The notes beneath the pieces were generated by a model, which did no database searches, was not told the origin of the DNA, and was given only the letters and a program-made list of their open reading frames with translations. Positions 26,854 through 38,583 of a stretch of 64,000 bases of DNA are shown here, one piece after another. The translations under genes and the position numbers were made by a program. The stretch spans positions 1,798,001 to 1,862,000 of the forward strand of contig CP031970.1 in NCBI GenBank assembly GCA_022354845.1. Reading direction: 5' to 3'. Within the stretch, counting starts at the first letter, position 1. Every line of letters starts with the position of its first letter. The stretch is from Streptococcus suis. Its GTDB lineage: Bacteria > Bacillota > Bacilli > Lactobacillales > Streptococcaceae.

Positions 26854-27368
26854 CATTCTTTATAAAATCGATTTTTTATCAAATTTACATCATAATTTAC
26901 AATGACAGATATAAATACCCCGACGAAAGTTTCAAAAACTCTTTGGAGGGCGTAGAAAATCGAATCTCCTGCAGGAACTGAGAGAGCAATGATCAACATC
27001 GTAGCAACCCCGCTAATGACACCTGGAGCATTATTAAACGAAACATTCGTCATAATGGTTAGCATCGTAAAAATAGGGATAAAAATTAAGGTAACCCAAA
27101 AATTATTAGAAAATAGATCACTTAGAATAAAATAAAGCAAGGCATAAAAGCCACCTATGGAATTACTAAGTACACGGGAAGAGCCAAAATGCACACTTTT
27201 CCCAAAATCTTCACGAAGACTGAAAACTGCTGAGAGAGCCGCAATCTGAATACCATCCCATTTTAAAAGATGAAACAATAAAATGACTAAAAATACAGCT
27301 AGACCTGATTTTAAAGTTCTCATACCCAATTTAAACTTCTGGGTATCAAATTTATATCTCTTTAACAT
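26853..27368 (-). CDS. Aromatic acid exporter family (FUSC-like) protein
   Basis: A 171-residue membrane protein with about five helices, starting RYKFDTQKFKLGMRTLKSGLAVFLVI, typical of the ArAE_1/FUSC-like half proteins of Gram-positives. It contains AALSAVFSLREDFGKSV and LSNSIGGF. Possible exporter of aromatic or other weak acids; no substrate is known. Only the membrane half is present, as normal for this short family. It ends within the glnRA regulatory region. Confidence 0.8.
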   Translation of the reverse strand: MLKRYKFDTQKFKLGMRTLKSGLAVFLVILLFHLLKWDGIQIAALSAVFSLREDFGKSVHFGSSRVLSNSIGGFYALLYFILSDLFSNNFWVTLIFIPIFTMLTIMTNVSFNNAPGVISGVATMLIIALSVPAGDSIFYALQRVFETFVGVFISVIVNYDVNLIKNRFYKE

Positions 27369-27585
27369 ACTTCTATTCTAACATGATTTGTTAAAAAATG
27401 ATTCTAAATGCACATAATGTTATGAATCATTCGGACATTTTAGTGTAAAAATAATACCAGATACTTCAACGCCACCAAAGAAAAAGAATTCCCAACTTTA
27501 CAAAAAAGTATCCTATAATTGATTTTAATACGAGACAAGAAGCCACAAGCATAAGTAGAGCTTGAAAAGGTTAGTTTACGAAGTA

Positions 27586-27758
27586 ATACTCAATGAAAAT
27601 CAAAACCAGACTTTCTCCAAAGGTTCGGGAAACCCCTTTGGAGGTTGAAAATAGGCGAACGTAGTTTGTTTCGCTCTGATGCAAATCGAACTCTGTTCCT
27701 TTTATATTTCAAGGGAACAGGCTGTCAAGAACGTCTGATTTTGATTTTCGAAGAGTAT
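27586..27758. repeat. 173-bp inverted-end repeat element
   Basis: The ends ATACTCAATGAAAATCAAAA and, complemented, ATACTCTTCGAAAATCAAAA are inverted repeats. The interior (CCAAAGGTTCGGGAAAC, GGAGGTTGAAAATAGGCGAAC) matches the unit that is triplicated at 13566-13730, so the two belong to one dispersed family. The streptococcal ATACTCTTCGAAAATC end is familiar from other species' repeats. Confidence 0.8.
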
Positions 27759-27873
27759 AAACAAAAAATGATTACACAACAAAACTTTTTCCTCCGAACC
27801 GACACATCAGAGCGCAAATTGCATTCAAAAAAAGACCGGAGCTCAGGCCCCTGCCTCATTTCATCGCAATTTT

Positions 27874-27909
27874 TTACTTGTCAGTAAGAGCTGCAAGTCC
27901 TGGAAGCAC
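27874..27909 (-). pseudogene. Relic of a second pgk 3' end
   Basis: On the minus strand this reads [11 protein letters not shown] then stop, nearly the last residues of the intact Pgk 100 bp upstream ([11 protein letters not shown]). The match does not extend upstream of about 27910. It looks like the tail of another pgk allele left by recombination. Confidence 0.7.
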
Positions 27910-27968
27910 TTTTCACCTTGCTAGACTTTCTAACTCGCTTAGCTTCGTAGAAACTCTACGCGATGCAC

Positions 27969-27996
27969 AAAATGCAACGGAAATCCGTTGCATTTT
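27969..27996 (-). terminator. pgk terminator
   Basis: AAAATGCAACGG and CCGTTGCATTTT form a 12-bp perfect stem around AAAT, downstream of the pgk stop. Confidence 0.85.
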
Positions 27997-28016
27997 AGCC
28001 TTCAAGTTTATTGAAC

Positions 28017-29216
28017 TTATTTTTCAGTAAGAGCTGCGAGACCTGGCAATACTTTACCTTCTAACAACTCCATTGATGCGCCACCACCAGTTGAGATCCA
28101 TGAGAACTTGTCTGCACGGCCAAGGTTGATAGCTGCAGCAGCTGAGTCACCACCACCGATGATTGATTTTACACCTGGTTGTTTCACGATTGCGTCCATT
28201 ACACCGATTGTACCAGCTTGGAAGTCTGGGTTTTCAAACACACCCATAGGGCCGTTCCAAACAACTGTTTTTGCACCAGTCAACGCTTCGTCAAACTTAG
28301 CAATTGACTTAGGACCGATGTCAAGACCAAGGAAGCCTTCTGAAACTGCTTCACCTTCAGTGTCGCGAACTTCAGTGTATCCAGCAAATGCATTTGCTTC
28401 TTTTGAGTCAACTGGCAAAATCAATTTACCATTAGCTTTTTCAAGAAGCGCTTTTGCCACATCCAATTTATCTTCTTCTACAAGTGAGTTACCAATTTCA
28501 ATACCTTGAGCTTTGTAGAATGTGTAAGTCATACCACCACCGATAATAACTTTGTCTGCTTTTTCAAGAAGGTTCTCGATAACACCGATCTTATCAGATA
28601 CTTTTGAACCACCAAGGATTGCCACAAATGGACGCACTGGAGTTTCAACAGCTTCTTGGATGTATGCAATTTCGTTTTCCAAAAGGAAACCAGCTACTGC
28701 TTTTTCTACGTTTGCTGAGATACCAACGTTTGATGCGTGTGCACGGTGTGCAGTACCAAATGCATCGTTAACGAAGATACCATCACCAAGTGAAGCCCAG
28801 TATTTACCAAGCTCTTCGTCGTTTTTAGATTCTTTCTTTCCATCAACGTCTTCGAAACGAGTGTTTTCAACAAGGAGAACTTGTCCATCTTCCAAAGCAT
28901 TGATAGCCGCTTCCAATTCAGCACCACGAGTAGCACCAGCGATGAAAGCAACTTCTTGACCCAATTTAGCCGCCAAGTCAGCTGCTACAGGAGCCAATGA
29001 TTTACCTTCTTTATCTGCTTCTTCTTTCACACGACCAAGGTGAGAGAAAAGAATGGCACGTCCACCTTGCTCAAGAATATACTTGATTGTTGGAAGAGCA
29101 GCAGTAATTCGGTTGTCGTTAGTGATAACGCCATCTTTCAAAGGAACGTTAAAATCAACACGGACAAGAACTTTTTTGCCCTTCAATTCAACGTCTTTAA
29201 CTGTCAATTTAGCCAT
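28017..29216 (-). CDS. pgk: Phosphoglycerate kinase
   Basis: Glycolytic enzyme: 1,3-bisphosphoglycerate + ADP to 3-phosphoglycerate + ATP. The 399 residues include the N-terminal signature [36 protein letters not shown] and the C-terminal nucleotide motif GGGDSAAAA. Monocistronic, behind its own terminator. Confidence 0.97.
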   Translation of the reverse strand: MAKLTVKDVELKGKKVLVRVDFNVPLKDGVITNDNRITAALPTIKYILEQGGRAILFSHLGRVKEEADKEGKSLAPVAADLAAKLGQEVAFIAGATRGAELEAAINALEDGQVLLVENTRFEDVDGKKESKNDEELGKYWASLGDGIFVNDAFGTAHRAHASNVGISANVEKAVAGFLLENEIAYIQEAVETPVRPFVAILGGSKVSDKIGVIENLLEKADKVIIGGGMTYTFYKAQGIEIGNSLVEEDKLDVAKALLEKANGKLILPVDSKEANAFAGYTEVRDTEGEAVSEGFLGLDIGPKSIAKFDEALTGAKTVVWNGPMGVFENPDFQAGTIGVMDAIVKQPGVKSIIGGGDSAAAAINLGRADKFSWISTGGGASMELLEGKVLPGLAALTEK

Positions 29217-29353
29217 TAGTTAGACTCCTTAAAAATTTTTATCTTACTAATTATAGCACATTATTCATTAAATGCCTATTAAAATCTCACTTATTGTGAT
29301 ATTTGTAACAATGATTCCGGTCGTAGCTGAGTATCTACCCGAGCGATACCCAA

Positions 29354-30196
29354 TTAAAAATTAACTTCATCCGGATTGCTCTGGCTGTTCACGCCATCTA
29401 CTCCATCGAGTCGGAGTATGTCCTCTTCCGATAATTCAAAATCAAAAATATGCAAGTTTGCTTCAATATTTGCAGGAGTTACTGATTTTGGTAATGGCAA
29501 GAAACCTTTTTGCAGAGACCAACGAAGTGCAATTTGTGCAATAGATTTACCATACTTTTCAGCTACTTCTTGTGCAACAGGGTTCCCAAATATACTTCCT
29601 GTTCCAAGTGGACTGTAAGCCTCTAACAAAATTTGGTGTTGACGACAAAAATCAACTAGCTCAGTTTGAGGGCAGCCAGGAGCTAACAGAATTTGATTGA
29701 TATGAGGTTTCGTTTCAGCGGTTTCAAACAATGCCTCTAAGTGATGAACCATAAAGTTTGATACCCCAATCGCACGCGTCTTTCCTTCTTTATAGGCCTC
29801 TTCTAAAGCCTTCCAGACACCCGCATTCCGTTTATTCCATGCATCATTTTCACGCAATTCTACAGGATTTGGCCAATGAATAAGAAGTAAATCTACATAG
29901 TCTAGACCTAACTTCGATAAGGACTCATCAATTGATGCCTTTGCAGATTCATAATCCTGCTTATCATTCCAAATCTTAGTCGTTACAAAGATTTCTTTCC
30001 GGTCCAACTTGCTGTCTGCAATAGCTCGTCCCACACCCACTTCATTGCGATAAATCTGAGCTGTGTCGACATGAACATAACCAACTTGCAGGGCATGTCT
30101 AACACTCTGATATACAACTTCCCCTTCAGGAATTTGCCATGTACCGAAACCAATCTTTGGAACTTCTACTCCATTGACTAATGTATATTTTTCCAT
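29354..30196 (-). CDS. Aldo/keto reductase
   Basis: A 280-residue NADPH-dependent reductase of the AKR5-like (2,5-diketogluconate reductase type) group. Catalytic tetrad residues are in DTAQIYRNE (Asp and Tyr), TTKIW (Lys) and LLIHWP (His); KSVTPANIEANL is the cofactor site. It lies 17 bp downstream of an iron alcohol dehydrogenase gene on the same strand, which suggests a shared aldehyde-detoxifying or fermentation unit. Confidence 0.9.
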   Translation of the reverse strand: MEKYTLVNGVEVPKIGFGTWQIPEGEVVYQSVRHALQVGYVHVDTAQIYRNEVGVGRAIADSKLDRKEIFVTTKIWNDKQDYESAKASIDESLSKLGLDYVDLLLIHWPNPVELRENDAWNKRNAGVWKALEEAYKEGKTRAIGVSNFMVHHLEALFETAETKPHINQILLAPGCPQTELVDFCRQHQILLEAYSPLGTGSIFGNPVAQEVAEKYGKSIAQIALRWSLQKGFLPLPKSVTPANIEANLHIFDFELSEEDILRLDGVDGVNSQSNPDEVNF

Positions 30197-30213
30197 CTTT
30201 CTTTCCTCACTTA

Positions 30214-31410
30214 CTAAAATTTTTCCATAGGGATAAATGAATCACGCACAATTGCCTCAACATCTTCAACAGTTAAGGGCACAAATACATTCCCTCCCAG
30301 TTTCCCATGTAGAACTGCTTGTTCACTCATCACTCTTACCAATTCTTGCGTCGGAATTCCGACATCTGATAATTTCATTGGAATTTCTAATTCATTTTCA
30401 AAAAACGAATACGTCTTAGCAATAGCCTGTCTGGCCAGTCCTTCCTCTTTTCCTTCAACTAATCCCCACACATTTCGTGCATAAGCTGCAAATTTTGCAT
30501 GAGTTGTCGGATCTGTATCCACGCAAAACTTCATCCATCTTGGGGTTAGAATTGCAAGACCAATTCCGTGTGTAATATCGTAATAAGCTGACAATTCATG
30601 TTCAATTGCATGGCAGGTCCAACCGCCTAATCGACCTCCAGCCACCAAACCATTTAGGGCCAAGGTAGAACTCCAAAGTAAATTTGCACGAGCAGTATAG
30701 TTTTCTGGGTCAGCTATTGCAACCGGACCATACTTGATAATTGTTTTCAACAAGCCTTCTGCAATGCTATCTTGAACGTCTACTCCCTCTGTTCGATTGA
30801 AATATTGTTCAAACAGATGGCTCATCATATCAGCAGCACCAGCAGCAGTTTGCCATTTTGATACGGTGTATGTCAAAGTTGGGTCTAAAAACGATGCCCT
30901 TGGAATCAACTCCCAGCCTCCTGTACCAAGTTTTTCATTTGTAACCATATTGGAAATAACAGCACCCCTGTTCATTTCTGTTCCTGTTGCTGCCAGTGTC
31001 AAAATATCAACAATAGGGATTGCCTTTCCTATCAAGCTACTATCCTTTACTAAATCCCACGCATCGCCATCATAAAACGCTCCCGCAGCCATGACTTTAC
31101 TCGCATCAACAACGGATCCCCCGCCTACAGCTAAAATTACTTCGATACCGTTTTTTCGAATAAGATCTACACCTGTTCGGACAGAATCGATTCTAGGATT
31201 TGGCTCAATACCTGCTAATTCAATAAAAGTAAAACCATGCTCATTTAGTAAAGTTAGTACACGGTTATACAATCCTGAACGTTTAATTGACCCTCCGCCA
31301 TAAACCAAAAGAACATTTTTTCCGTAGGTTCCTAATACTTCTGGTAATTCCGACAAACGGTCACGACCAAAACGAATATCTGTAGGAATCTGTAATCGAA
31401 AATTATTCAT
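30214..31410 (-). CDS. Iron-containing alcohol dehydrogenase (YqhD/Bdh-like)
   Basis: A 398-residue Fe-ADH: NAD(P) loop VYGGGSIKRSG near residue 37, AVGGGSVVDASK near 94, TLAATGTEMN near 140 and the metal-binding HAIEHELSAYYDITHG near 264-279. GGGSIKRSGLY is typical of the NADPH-preferring YqhD/butanol dehydrogenase branch. Upstream is a paired GTATAC operator-like sequence (31438-31454). Probably transcribed with the aldo/keto reductase that follows. Confidence 0.92.
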   Translation of the reverse strand: MNNFRLQIPTDIRFGRDRLSELPEVLGTYGKNVLLVYGGGSIKRSGLYNRVLTLLNEHGFTFIELAGIEPNPRIDSVRTGVDLIRKNGIEVILAVGGGSVVDASKVMAAGAFYDGDAWDLVKDSSLIGKAIPIVDILTLAATGTEMNRGAVISNMVTNEKLGTGGWELIPRASFLDPTLTYTVSKWQTAAGAADMMSHLFEQYFNRTEGVDVQDSIAEGLLKTIIKYGPVAIADPENYTARANLLWSSTLALNGLVAGGRLGGWTCHAIEHELSAYYDITHGIGLAILTPRWMKFCVDTDPTTHAKFAAYARNVWGLVEGKEEGLARQAIAKTYSFFENELEIPMKLSDVGIPTQELVRVMSEQAVLHGKLGGNVFVPLTVEDVEAIVRDSFIPMEKF

Positions 31411-31437
31411 TTCTTTTCCTTTCTACTCATCCTTATT

Positions 31438-31454
31438 GTATACATTTCGTATAC
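31438..31454. promoter_or_regulatory. Candidate operator of the alcohol dehydrogenase unit
   Basis: Two GTATAC palindromes separated by ATTTC, 28 bp before the start codon. The symmetry suggests a dimeric repressor or activator site; I cannot name the regulator. Confidence 0.4.
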
Positions 31455-31560
31455 CTCAAAAGTATATTACAGCGAATTTTTTCCAAGATTCAACAGCTAA
31501 CTATATGATAAGTATATCACGTCTCATTCGAAAATTGGATTTTCAGAAACGGAATCGCAA

Positions 31561-31583
31561 AAAAAGAGGCCGAAGCCTCTTTG
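31561..31583 (-). terminator. gapA terminator
   Basis: On the minus strand AAAGAGGC TTCG GCCTCTTT with a T run: a UUCG tetraloop hairpin just after the gapA stop. Confidence 0.92.
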
Positions 31584-31597
31584 ATTTTCACTAAGGA

Positions 31598-32608
31598 TTA
31601 TTTAGCGATTTTTGCGAAGTACTCAAGAGTACGAACAAGTTGTGAAGTGTAAGACATTTCGTTATCGTACCAAGAAACAACTTTAACCAATTGTTTACCA
31701 TCTACATCAAGAACTTTAGTTTGAGTTGCGTCAAACAATGAACCGAATGAGATACCTACGATATCTGAAGAAACGATTTGATCTTCAGTGTAACCATATG
31801 ATTCGTTAGAAGCAGCTTTCATAGCAGCATTTACTTCGTCAACAGTTACATTTTTCTCAAGAACAGTAATCAATTCAGTTACAGAACCTGTTGGAGTAGG
31901 TACGCGTTGTGCAGCACCGTCCAATTTACCGTTCAATTCTGGGATTACCAAGCCGATAGCTTTAGCAGCACCAGTTGAGTTAGGAACGATGTTAGCAGCA
32001 CCAGCACGAGCACGACGAAGGTCACCACCACGGTGTGGACCGTCAAGGATCATTTGGTCACCAGTGTAAGCGTGGATAGTTGTCATCAAACCTTCAACAA
32101 TACCGAAGTTATCTTGAAGTGCTTTAGCCATTGGAGCCAAACAGTTTGTAGTACATGAAGCACCTGAGATAACTGTTTCAGTACCATCAAGAATGTCATG
32201 GTTAGTGTTGAAAACGATTGTTTTAACATCGTTACCACCAGGAGCAGTGATAACAACTTTTTTCGCACCGTTTTCGTGGATGTGTTGTTCAGCTTTTTCT
32301 TTAGAAGCAAAGAAACCAGTAGCTTCAAGAACGATTTCTACACCATCAGCAGCCCAGTCAATGTTAGCTGGTTCGCGTTCAGCAGAAACTTTAACGAATT
32401 TGCCGTTAACTTCAAAACCACCATCTTTAACTTCAACAGTACCGTCGAAACGACCTTGAGTTGTGTCATATTTCAACAAGTGTGCAAGCATAGTTGGGTC
32501 TGTAAGGTCATTGATACGCGTAACTTCAACACCTTCAACATTTTGGATACGACGGAATGCAAGACGGCCAATACGACCAAAACCGTTAATACCAACTTTA
32601 ACTACCAT
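31598..32608 (-). CDS. gapA: Glyceraldehyde-3-phosphate dehydrogenase (housekeeping)
   Basis: Glycolytic NAD-dependent GAPDH, 336 residues. NAD-binding INGFGRIGR, catalytic Cys152 in SCTTNC with Cys156, His179 in TIHAYT, and WYDNEMSY are all present, unlike the island paralogue at 7827-8828. The gene has strong codon bias (highly expressed), its own promoter (32720-32748) and a UUCG terminator. Confidence 0.97.
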   Translation of the reverse strand: MVVKVGINGFGRIGRLAFRRIQNVEGVEVTRINDLTDPTMLAHLLKYDTTQGRFDGTVEVKDGGFEVNGKFVKVSAEREPANIDWAADGVEIVLEATGFFASKEKAEQHIHENGAKKVVITAPGGNDVKTIVFNTNHDILDGTETVISGASCTTNCLAPMAKALQDNFGIVEGLMTTIHAYTGDQMILDGPHRGGDLRRARAGAANIVPNSTGAAKAIGLVIPELNGKLDGAAQRVPTPTGSVTELITVLEKNVTVDEVNAAMKAASNESYGYTEDQIVSSDIVGISFGSLFDATQTKVLDVDGKQLVKVVSWYDNEMSYTSQLVRTLEYFAKIAK

Positions 32609-32719
32609 TTATGATTTCCTCCTTATGAAAATCGAGTTATATTTTTTAAAAGGCAAGCCTTTTAATCCTATTGTGAAAATTGTAACTTGTAGACTTACAA
32701 GAAAGTTTTCAACGTGATT

Positions 32720-32748
32720 ATTATATAACTATTTGACGAAAATTGCAA
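32720..32748 (-). promoter_or_regulatory. gapA promoter
   Basis: On the minus strand: TTGCAA (32743-32748), a 17-bp spacer, TATAAT (32720-32725), giving a leader of about 100 nt. Confidence 0.75.
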
Positions 32749-32801
32749 GTATTTGCCACCTCTGTCTTGTAAGCTATTTATGAAAATTTTAATGAAAAAA
32801 T

Positions 32802-32826
32802 GAAAAAGGCAGCCGAAGCTGCCTGG
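32802..32826 (-). terminator. fusA terminator
   Basis: On the minus strand GGCAGC TTCG GCTGCC followed by TTTTT, just after the fusA stop. Confidence 0.92.
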
Positions 32827-32834
32827 TTTAGCAA

Positions 32835-34916
32835 TTATGCATTGCCGCCGTTTTTCTTAATGATTTCATCTTGTACAGATTTTGGTACATCTTCGTAGTG
32901 GTCAAATACCATCATGAACGTACCGCGACCTTGTGTTGCTGAACGAAGAACAGTTGCGTAACCAAACATTTCAGCTAGTGGTACATAAGCACGAACGATT
33001 TGTGTGTTACCACGAGCTTCCATACCATCGACGCGACCACGACGTGCAGTAACGTGACCCATAACGTCACCTAGGTTATCTTCAGGTGCAGTGATTGTTA
33101 CAAGCATCATTGGCTCAAGAATAGTTGGTTGAGCTGATTTAGCCGCTTCTTTAAGGGCAAGAGATGCTGCCACTTTGAAGGCTGTTTCAGATGAGTCGAC
33201 ATCGTGGTATGAACCATCGTAAAGCTTAGCTTTAACGTCAACAATTGGGTAACCAGCAAGAACACCGTTAGCCATAGATTCTACGAGACCTTTTTCAACC
33301 GCTGGGATGAATTCACGTGGAACCACACCACCGACGATAGCGTTCTCGAACTCGAAACCTTTACCTTCTTCGTTTGGTGTGAATTCGATCCAAACGTCAC
33401 CGAATTGACCTTTACCACCAGACTGGCGTTTGAAGAAACCACGAGCTTGTGTAGAAGCGCGGAATGTTTCACGGTATGATACTTGAGGAGCACCTACGTT
33501 TGCTTCAACCTTGAATTCACGACGCATACGGTCAACAAGGACATCCAAGTGCAACTCACCCATACCAGAGATAACTGTTTCACCAGTTTCAACGTTTGTT
33601 TCAACGCGGAATGTTGGATCTTCTTCAGCCAATTTAGAAAGGGCAATACCCATCTTGTCTTGATCAGCTTTAGATTTAGGCTCAACCATCAATTGGATAA
33701 CTGGTTCTGGAACGTGGATTGACTCAAGGATGATTTTTGCTTTTTCATCTGTCAATGAGTCACCAGTTGTAGTATCTTTCAAACCAACCGCAGCGGCGAT
33801 GTCACCTGCATAAACAGTTTCAATCTCTTGACGGCTGTTTGCGTGCATTTGAAGGATACGTCCGATACGCTCACGTTTACCTTTAGAAGTGTTCAATACG
33901 TATGAACCGCTGTTAAGAACACCTGAGTATACACGGAAGAATGTCAAACGACCAACGAATGGGTCAGTCATGATCTTGAAGGCAAGAGCTGCAAATGGCT
34001 CTTCATCTGATGCATGACGTTCTTCTTCAGCATCTGTATCTGGGTTAACACCTTTAATAGCAGGGATGTCAAGTGGGCTTGGAAGGTAGTCGATAACCGC
34101 ATCAAGCATCAACTGAACGCCTTTGTTTTTGAAGGCTGAACCACACAATACTGGGAAGAATTCAACGTTGATAGTTGCTTTACGGATAGCAGCTTTCAAT
34201 TCTTCGTTTGTGATTTCTTCACCTTCAAGGTATTTCATCGTCAATTCTTCATCAGTTTCAGCAACTGCTTCAACCAATTTTTCACGGTATTCTTCAGCTT
34301 GCTCAAGGTATTCAGCTGGAATATCTTCTTCAAGAATATCTGTACCAAGGTCGTTAGTATAGATTTCAGCTTTCATCTTGATCAAGTCAATGATACCACG
34401 GAACTCATCTTCAGAACCGATTGGCAATTGGATTGGGTGAGCATTTGCTTGAAGACGATCATGAAGTGTGCTTACTGAGTAAAGGAAGTCCGCACCGATT
34501 TTATCCATTTTGTTCGCAAATACGATACGTGGAACACCATATTCAGTTGCTTGACGCCATACTGTTTCAGTTTGTGGCTCAACACCTGATTGTGAGTCAA
34601 GAACAGTTACCGCACCATCAAGAACGCGAAGTGAACGTTGTACTTCGATTGTAAAGTCCACGTGTCCTGGTGTGTCGATGATGTTTACACGGTGGTTGTT
34701 CCATTGAGCTGTTGTTGCAGCAGATGTGATAGTTATACCACGTTCTTGCTCTTGCGCCATCCAGTCCATTTGTGATGCACCTTCGTGAGTTTCACCGATT
34801 TTGTGGATTTTACCAGTGTAGTAAAGAATACGCTCAGTTGTCGTCGTTTTACCCGCGTCAACGTGCGCCATGATACCGATATTACGAGTTTTTTCCAATG
34901 AAAATTCGCGTGCCAT
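32835..34916 (-). CDS. fusA: Elongation factor G
   Basis: Ribosomal translocase GTPase, 693 residues. G1 [16 protein letters not shown]3 DTPGHVDF, G4 NKMDK, and domain [15 protein letters not shown]...VSYRETF are visible. It is the third gene of the rpsL-rpsG-fusA (str) set but separated from rpsG by 330 bp with a terminator and repeats, so it likely has its own promoter. Confidence 0.97.
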   Translation of the reverse strand: MAREFSLEKTRNIGIMAHVDAGKTTTTERILYYTGKIHKIGETHEGASQMDWMAQEQERGITITSAATTAQWNNHRVNIIDTPGHVDFTIEVQRSLRVLDGAVTVLDSQSGVEPQTETVWRQATEYGVPRIVFANKMDKIGADFLYSVSTLHDRLQANAHPIQLPIGSEDEFRGIIDLIKMKAEIYTNDLGTDILEEDIPAEYLEQAEEYREKLVEAVAETDEELTMKYLEGEEITNEELKAAIRKATINVEFFPVLCGSAFKNKGVQLMLDAVIDYLPSPLDIPAIKGVNPDTDAEEERHASDEEPFAALAFKIMTDPFVGRLTFFRVYSGVLNSGSYVLNTSKGKRERIGRILQMHANSRQEIETVYAGDIAAAVGLKDTTTGDSLTDEKAKIILESIHVPEPVIQLMVEPKSKADQDKMGIALSKLAEEDPTFRVETNVETGETVISGMGELHLDVLVDRMRREFKVEANVGAPQVSYRETFRASTQARGFFKRQSGGKGQFGDVWIEFTPNEEGKGFEFENAIVGGVVPREFIPAVEKGLVESMANGVLAGYPIVDVKAKLYDGSYHDVDSSETAFKVAASLALKEAAKSAQPTILEPMMLVTITAPEDNLGDVMGHVTARRGRVDGMEARGNTQIVRAYVPLAEMFGYATVLRSATQGRGTFMMVFDHYEDVPKSVQDEIIKKNGGNA

Positions 34917-34972
34917 GAGGTTTGTTCTCCTATATTTTTAGATTTCTATTTTGATTATACCATATTTTAAGA

Positions 34973-35000
34973 AAAGCGGGTGGGTAAATCCCACCCGCTT
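34973..35000 (-). terminator. rpsL-rpsG terminator
   Basis: AAGCGGGTGGG and CCCACCCGCTT form an 11-bp GC-rich stem, on the minus strand followed by TTCTT. It lies between rpsG and fusA. Confidence 0.85.
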
Positions 35001-35094
35001 AATTTCTTACTAATGGTGTTAAATGGCTGAGGCAAGCCTCAATCCGATTTGTGATGATTGAACGAAAAGTTGGTACCATAATCACAATCACAAT

Positions 35095-35247
35095 TGATTT
35101 ATGTAGAACTGACTTAACGTCCTCGTATCTTAATTGAACTCGGACTACAACTCACTGACAAAAAGATGAACTTCATTGATTGCACAGCAATCTGCTTCGC
35201 TTCCCTATTTTGTCTAGGAGTTGCTTGACGCCCTCGTATCTTAATCT
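35095..35247 (-). repeat. Dispersed repeat shared with the rpoB leader
   Basis: On the minus strand the segment runs from AAGATACGAGGGCGTCAAGC through AAAATAGGGAAGCG and ATCTTTTTGTCAGTGAG to GAGTTCAATTAAGATACGAG. The same order of motifs appears twice near 61060-61250. It lies between rpsG and the str terminator, outside any gene. Confidence 0.7.
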
Positions 35248-35717
35248 TACCAGCGGAAGTGTGCGAATGCGCGGTTTGCTTCTGCCATTTTGTGAGTATC
35301 TTCACGTTTCTTAACAGATGCACCAGTGTTGTTTGCTGCATCCATGATTTCTTTCGCAAGGCGATCGATCATAGTGTGCTCACCACGGTTACGAGCGATT
35401 GTTACCAACCAACGAAGACCAAGTGTTGTACGACGCTCTGGACGAACTTCAACTGGAACTTGGTAGTTAGAACCACCGACACGACGTGCACGTACTTCAA
35501 GTACAGGCATGATGTTTTCCATTGCTGTTTCAAATACTTCAAGTGCATCATTGCCAGTTGCTTCTTTGATTTGATCAAAGGCACCGTAAACGATTGATGC
35601 AGCAGTACCACGTTTACCGTCCAACATAACACGGTTAATCAAACGAGTTACCAATTTTGAGTTATACAATGGATCTGGCAATACTTCGCGCTTAGGCGCT
35701 TGATTTTTACGACTCAT
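35247..35717 (-). CDS. rpsG: 30S ribosomal protein S7
   Basis: 156 residues, the bacterial length, starting [15 protein letters not shown], with [17 protein letters not shown] and the C-terminal [21 protein letters not shown]. Binds the 3' domain of 16S rRNA and nucleates the head of the small subunit. It follows rpsL by 16 bp. Confidence 0.97.
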   Translation of the reverse strand: MSRKNQAPKREVLPDPLYNSKLVTRLINRVMLDGKRGTAASIVYGAFDQIKEATGNDALEVFETAMENIMPVLEVRARRVGGSNYQVPVEVRPERRTTLGLRWLVTIARNRGEHTMIDRLAKEIMDAANNTGASVKKREDTHKMAEANRAFAHFRW

Positions 35718-35733
35718 TTATATTTCCCCCTTC

Positions 35734-36147
35734 TTAACCTTTTGGACGTTTAGTACCGTATTTAGAACGGCCTTGCTTACGATCGTTTACACCAGCAGTA
35801 TCAAGTGCACCACGAACGATATGGTAACGTACCCCTGGAAGGTCTTTTACATGTCCACCACGAAGAAGAACCACACTGTGTTCTTGCAAGTTGTGACCGA
35901 TACCTGGGATGTAAGCAGTAACCTCGATAAGGTTGCTCAAACGTACACGAGCAAATTTACGAAGGGCTGAGTTAGGTTTTCTAGGTGTCATTGTTCCGAC
36001 ACGAGTTGCAACACCGCGTTTTTGTGGTGATGAAACGTTTGTTTGAACTTTTTTACGGCTGTTGTAACCAACGTTCAAAGCTGGTGATTTAGATTTTTCT
36101 ACTTTAGACTTACGTGGTTTACGTACCAACTGGTTAATTGTAGGCAT
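35734..36147 (-). CDS. rpsL: 30S ribosomal protein S12 with K56R substitution
   Basis: 137 residues, universally conserved decoding-site protein. In the loop that is [11 protein letters not shown] in nearly all bacteria this protein reads [11 protein letters not shown]: Arg56 (codon AGA at 35980-35982) replaces the lysine equivalent to E. coli Lys42. That lysine is the classic site of streptomycin resistance, and Lys to Arg is a known resistance allele. The other hot spot (GHNLQEHS..., GVRYH) looks normal. Promoter at 36286-36314; co-transcribed with rpsG. Confidence 0.96.
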   Translation of the reverse strand: MPTINQLVRKPRKSKVEKSKSPALNVGYNSRKKVQTNVSSPQKRGVATRVGTMTPRKPNSALRKFARVRLSNLIEVTAYIPGIGHNLQEHSVVLLRGGHVKDLPGVRYHIVRGALDTAGVNDRKQGRSKYGTKRPKG

Positions 36148-36285
36148 CTACATTCTCCTGTATATATTTTTTATTTTTGGTGATAGGGCATTGGTGACAA
36201 CCCCTATCTGTGTGTACTTTTGCAACATTTGTCAGCACGTCCCTGTACACTCTTGAGAGACCAAAAGTAAAAAGTACCGTCTAAT

Positions 36286-36314
36286 ATAGTATCACATCCC
36301 AAACCCATTGTCAA
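36286..36314 (-). promoter_or_regulatory. str operon (rpsL-rpsG) promoter
   Basis: On the minus strand: TTGACA (36309-36314), a 17-bp spacer, TACTAT (36286-36291). The leader is about 130 nt and GC-poor. Confidence 0.82.
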
Positions 36315-36340
36315 ATAGATATGTTTGAAAATTTCAAGAA

Positions 36341-36368
36341 AAACACAGCCAATCAGCTGTGTCATTTT
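36341..36368 (-). terminator. groESL terminator
   Basis: On the minus strand GACACAGC TGATTG GCTGTGTTTTTC: hairpin with T run directly after groEL. Confidence 0.88.
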
Positions 36369-36376
36369 ACTATTAC

Positions 36377-38059
<1,683 letters not shown>

Positions 38060-38097
38060 TCACAAGCGGGTTCAAATCTTTTTCTATTAGTAGTTTC

Positions 38098-38379
38098 TTA
38101 TTCAACGATTGCTAAAACATCAGCTTCACGAATGATGTGAACGGTCTGGTCACCGTCTTTGACTTCCAAGCCTGCATGAGCATCAATTAAAACAGTATCT
38201 CCAACTGCTACCGCTGGGGCAACCAAGTCACCATTCAAGGTACGAATTCCTTGTCCAATCGCTAGTACACTTGCTTCTTTTGTCTTTTCTTGGCTTGCAC
38301 CTGCTAGGACAAAGCCACCAACAGTTTGTTCTTTTTCTTCAATTTTTACAACGATACGATCGCCCAATGGTTTTAACAT
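38098..38379 (-). CDS. groES: Co-chaperonin GroES
   Basis: 93 residues, lid of the GroEL chamber. [18 protein letters not shown], the mobile loop [14 protein letters not shown], and [18 protein letters not shown] core. ATG 38379 is chosen because AGGAGG precedes it; the open frame to 38406 is spurious. Confidence 0.96.
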   Translation of the reverse strand: MLKPLGDRIVVKIEEKEQTVGGFVLAGASQEKTKEASVLAIGQGIRTLNGDLVAPAVAVGDTVLIDAHAGLEVKDGDQTVHIIREADVLAIVE

Positions 38380-38399
38380 TCTACTACCTCCTAATATTT

Positions 38400-38426
38400 T
38401 TAGCATTCTATACGTGTGAGTGCTAA
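38400..38426 (-). promoter_or_regulatory. CIRCE operator (HrcA site)
   Basis: TTAGCATTC, nine bases, GAGTGCTAA: the CIRCE inverted repeat with one mismatch, 21 bp before the groES ATG. HrcA is expected to repress groESL here in the absence of heat shock. Confidence 0.93.
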
Positions 38427-38583
38427 CTCACATTTCTTATTATATCACTTGGTCAATAATAGTCAATAAAATTCTATCTCTTTTTCGTGAAAATCCGCCC
38501 TAAGTCTGATAAAAATAATTTGTATTTTAATTTTTGTAAACATATGCTATACTATTGTCTAAAAGAAGTGAAGGCAGGACTGT

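Larger units (their letters stand above)
27369..28016. other. 648-bp intergenic region with repeats and pgk relic
   Basis: It holds an AT-rich part next to the exporter promoter (27369-27585, nothing firm), an inverted-end repeat (27586-27758), a relic of a second pgk 3' end (27874-27909) and the pgk terminator (27969-27996). No intact gene is supported. Confidence 0.6.
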
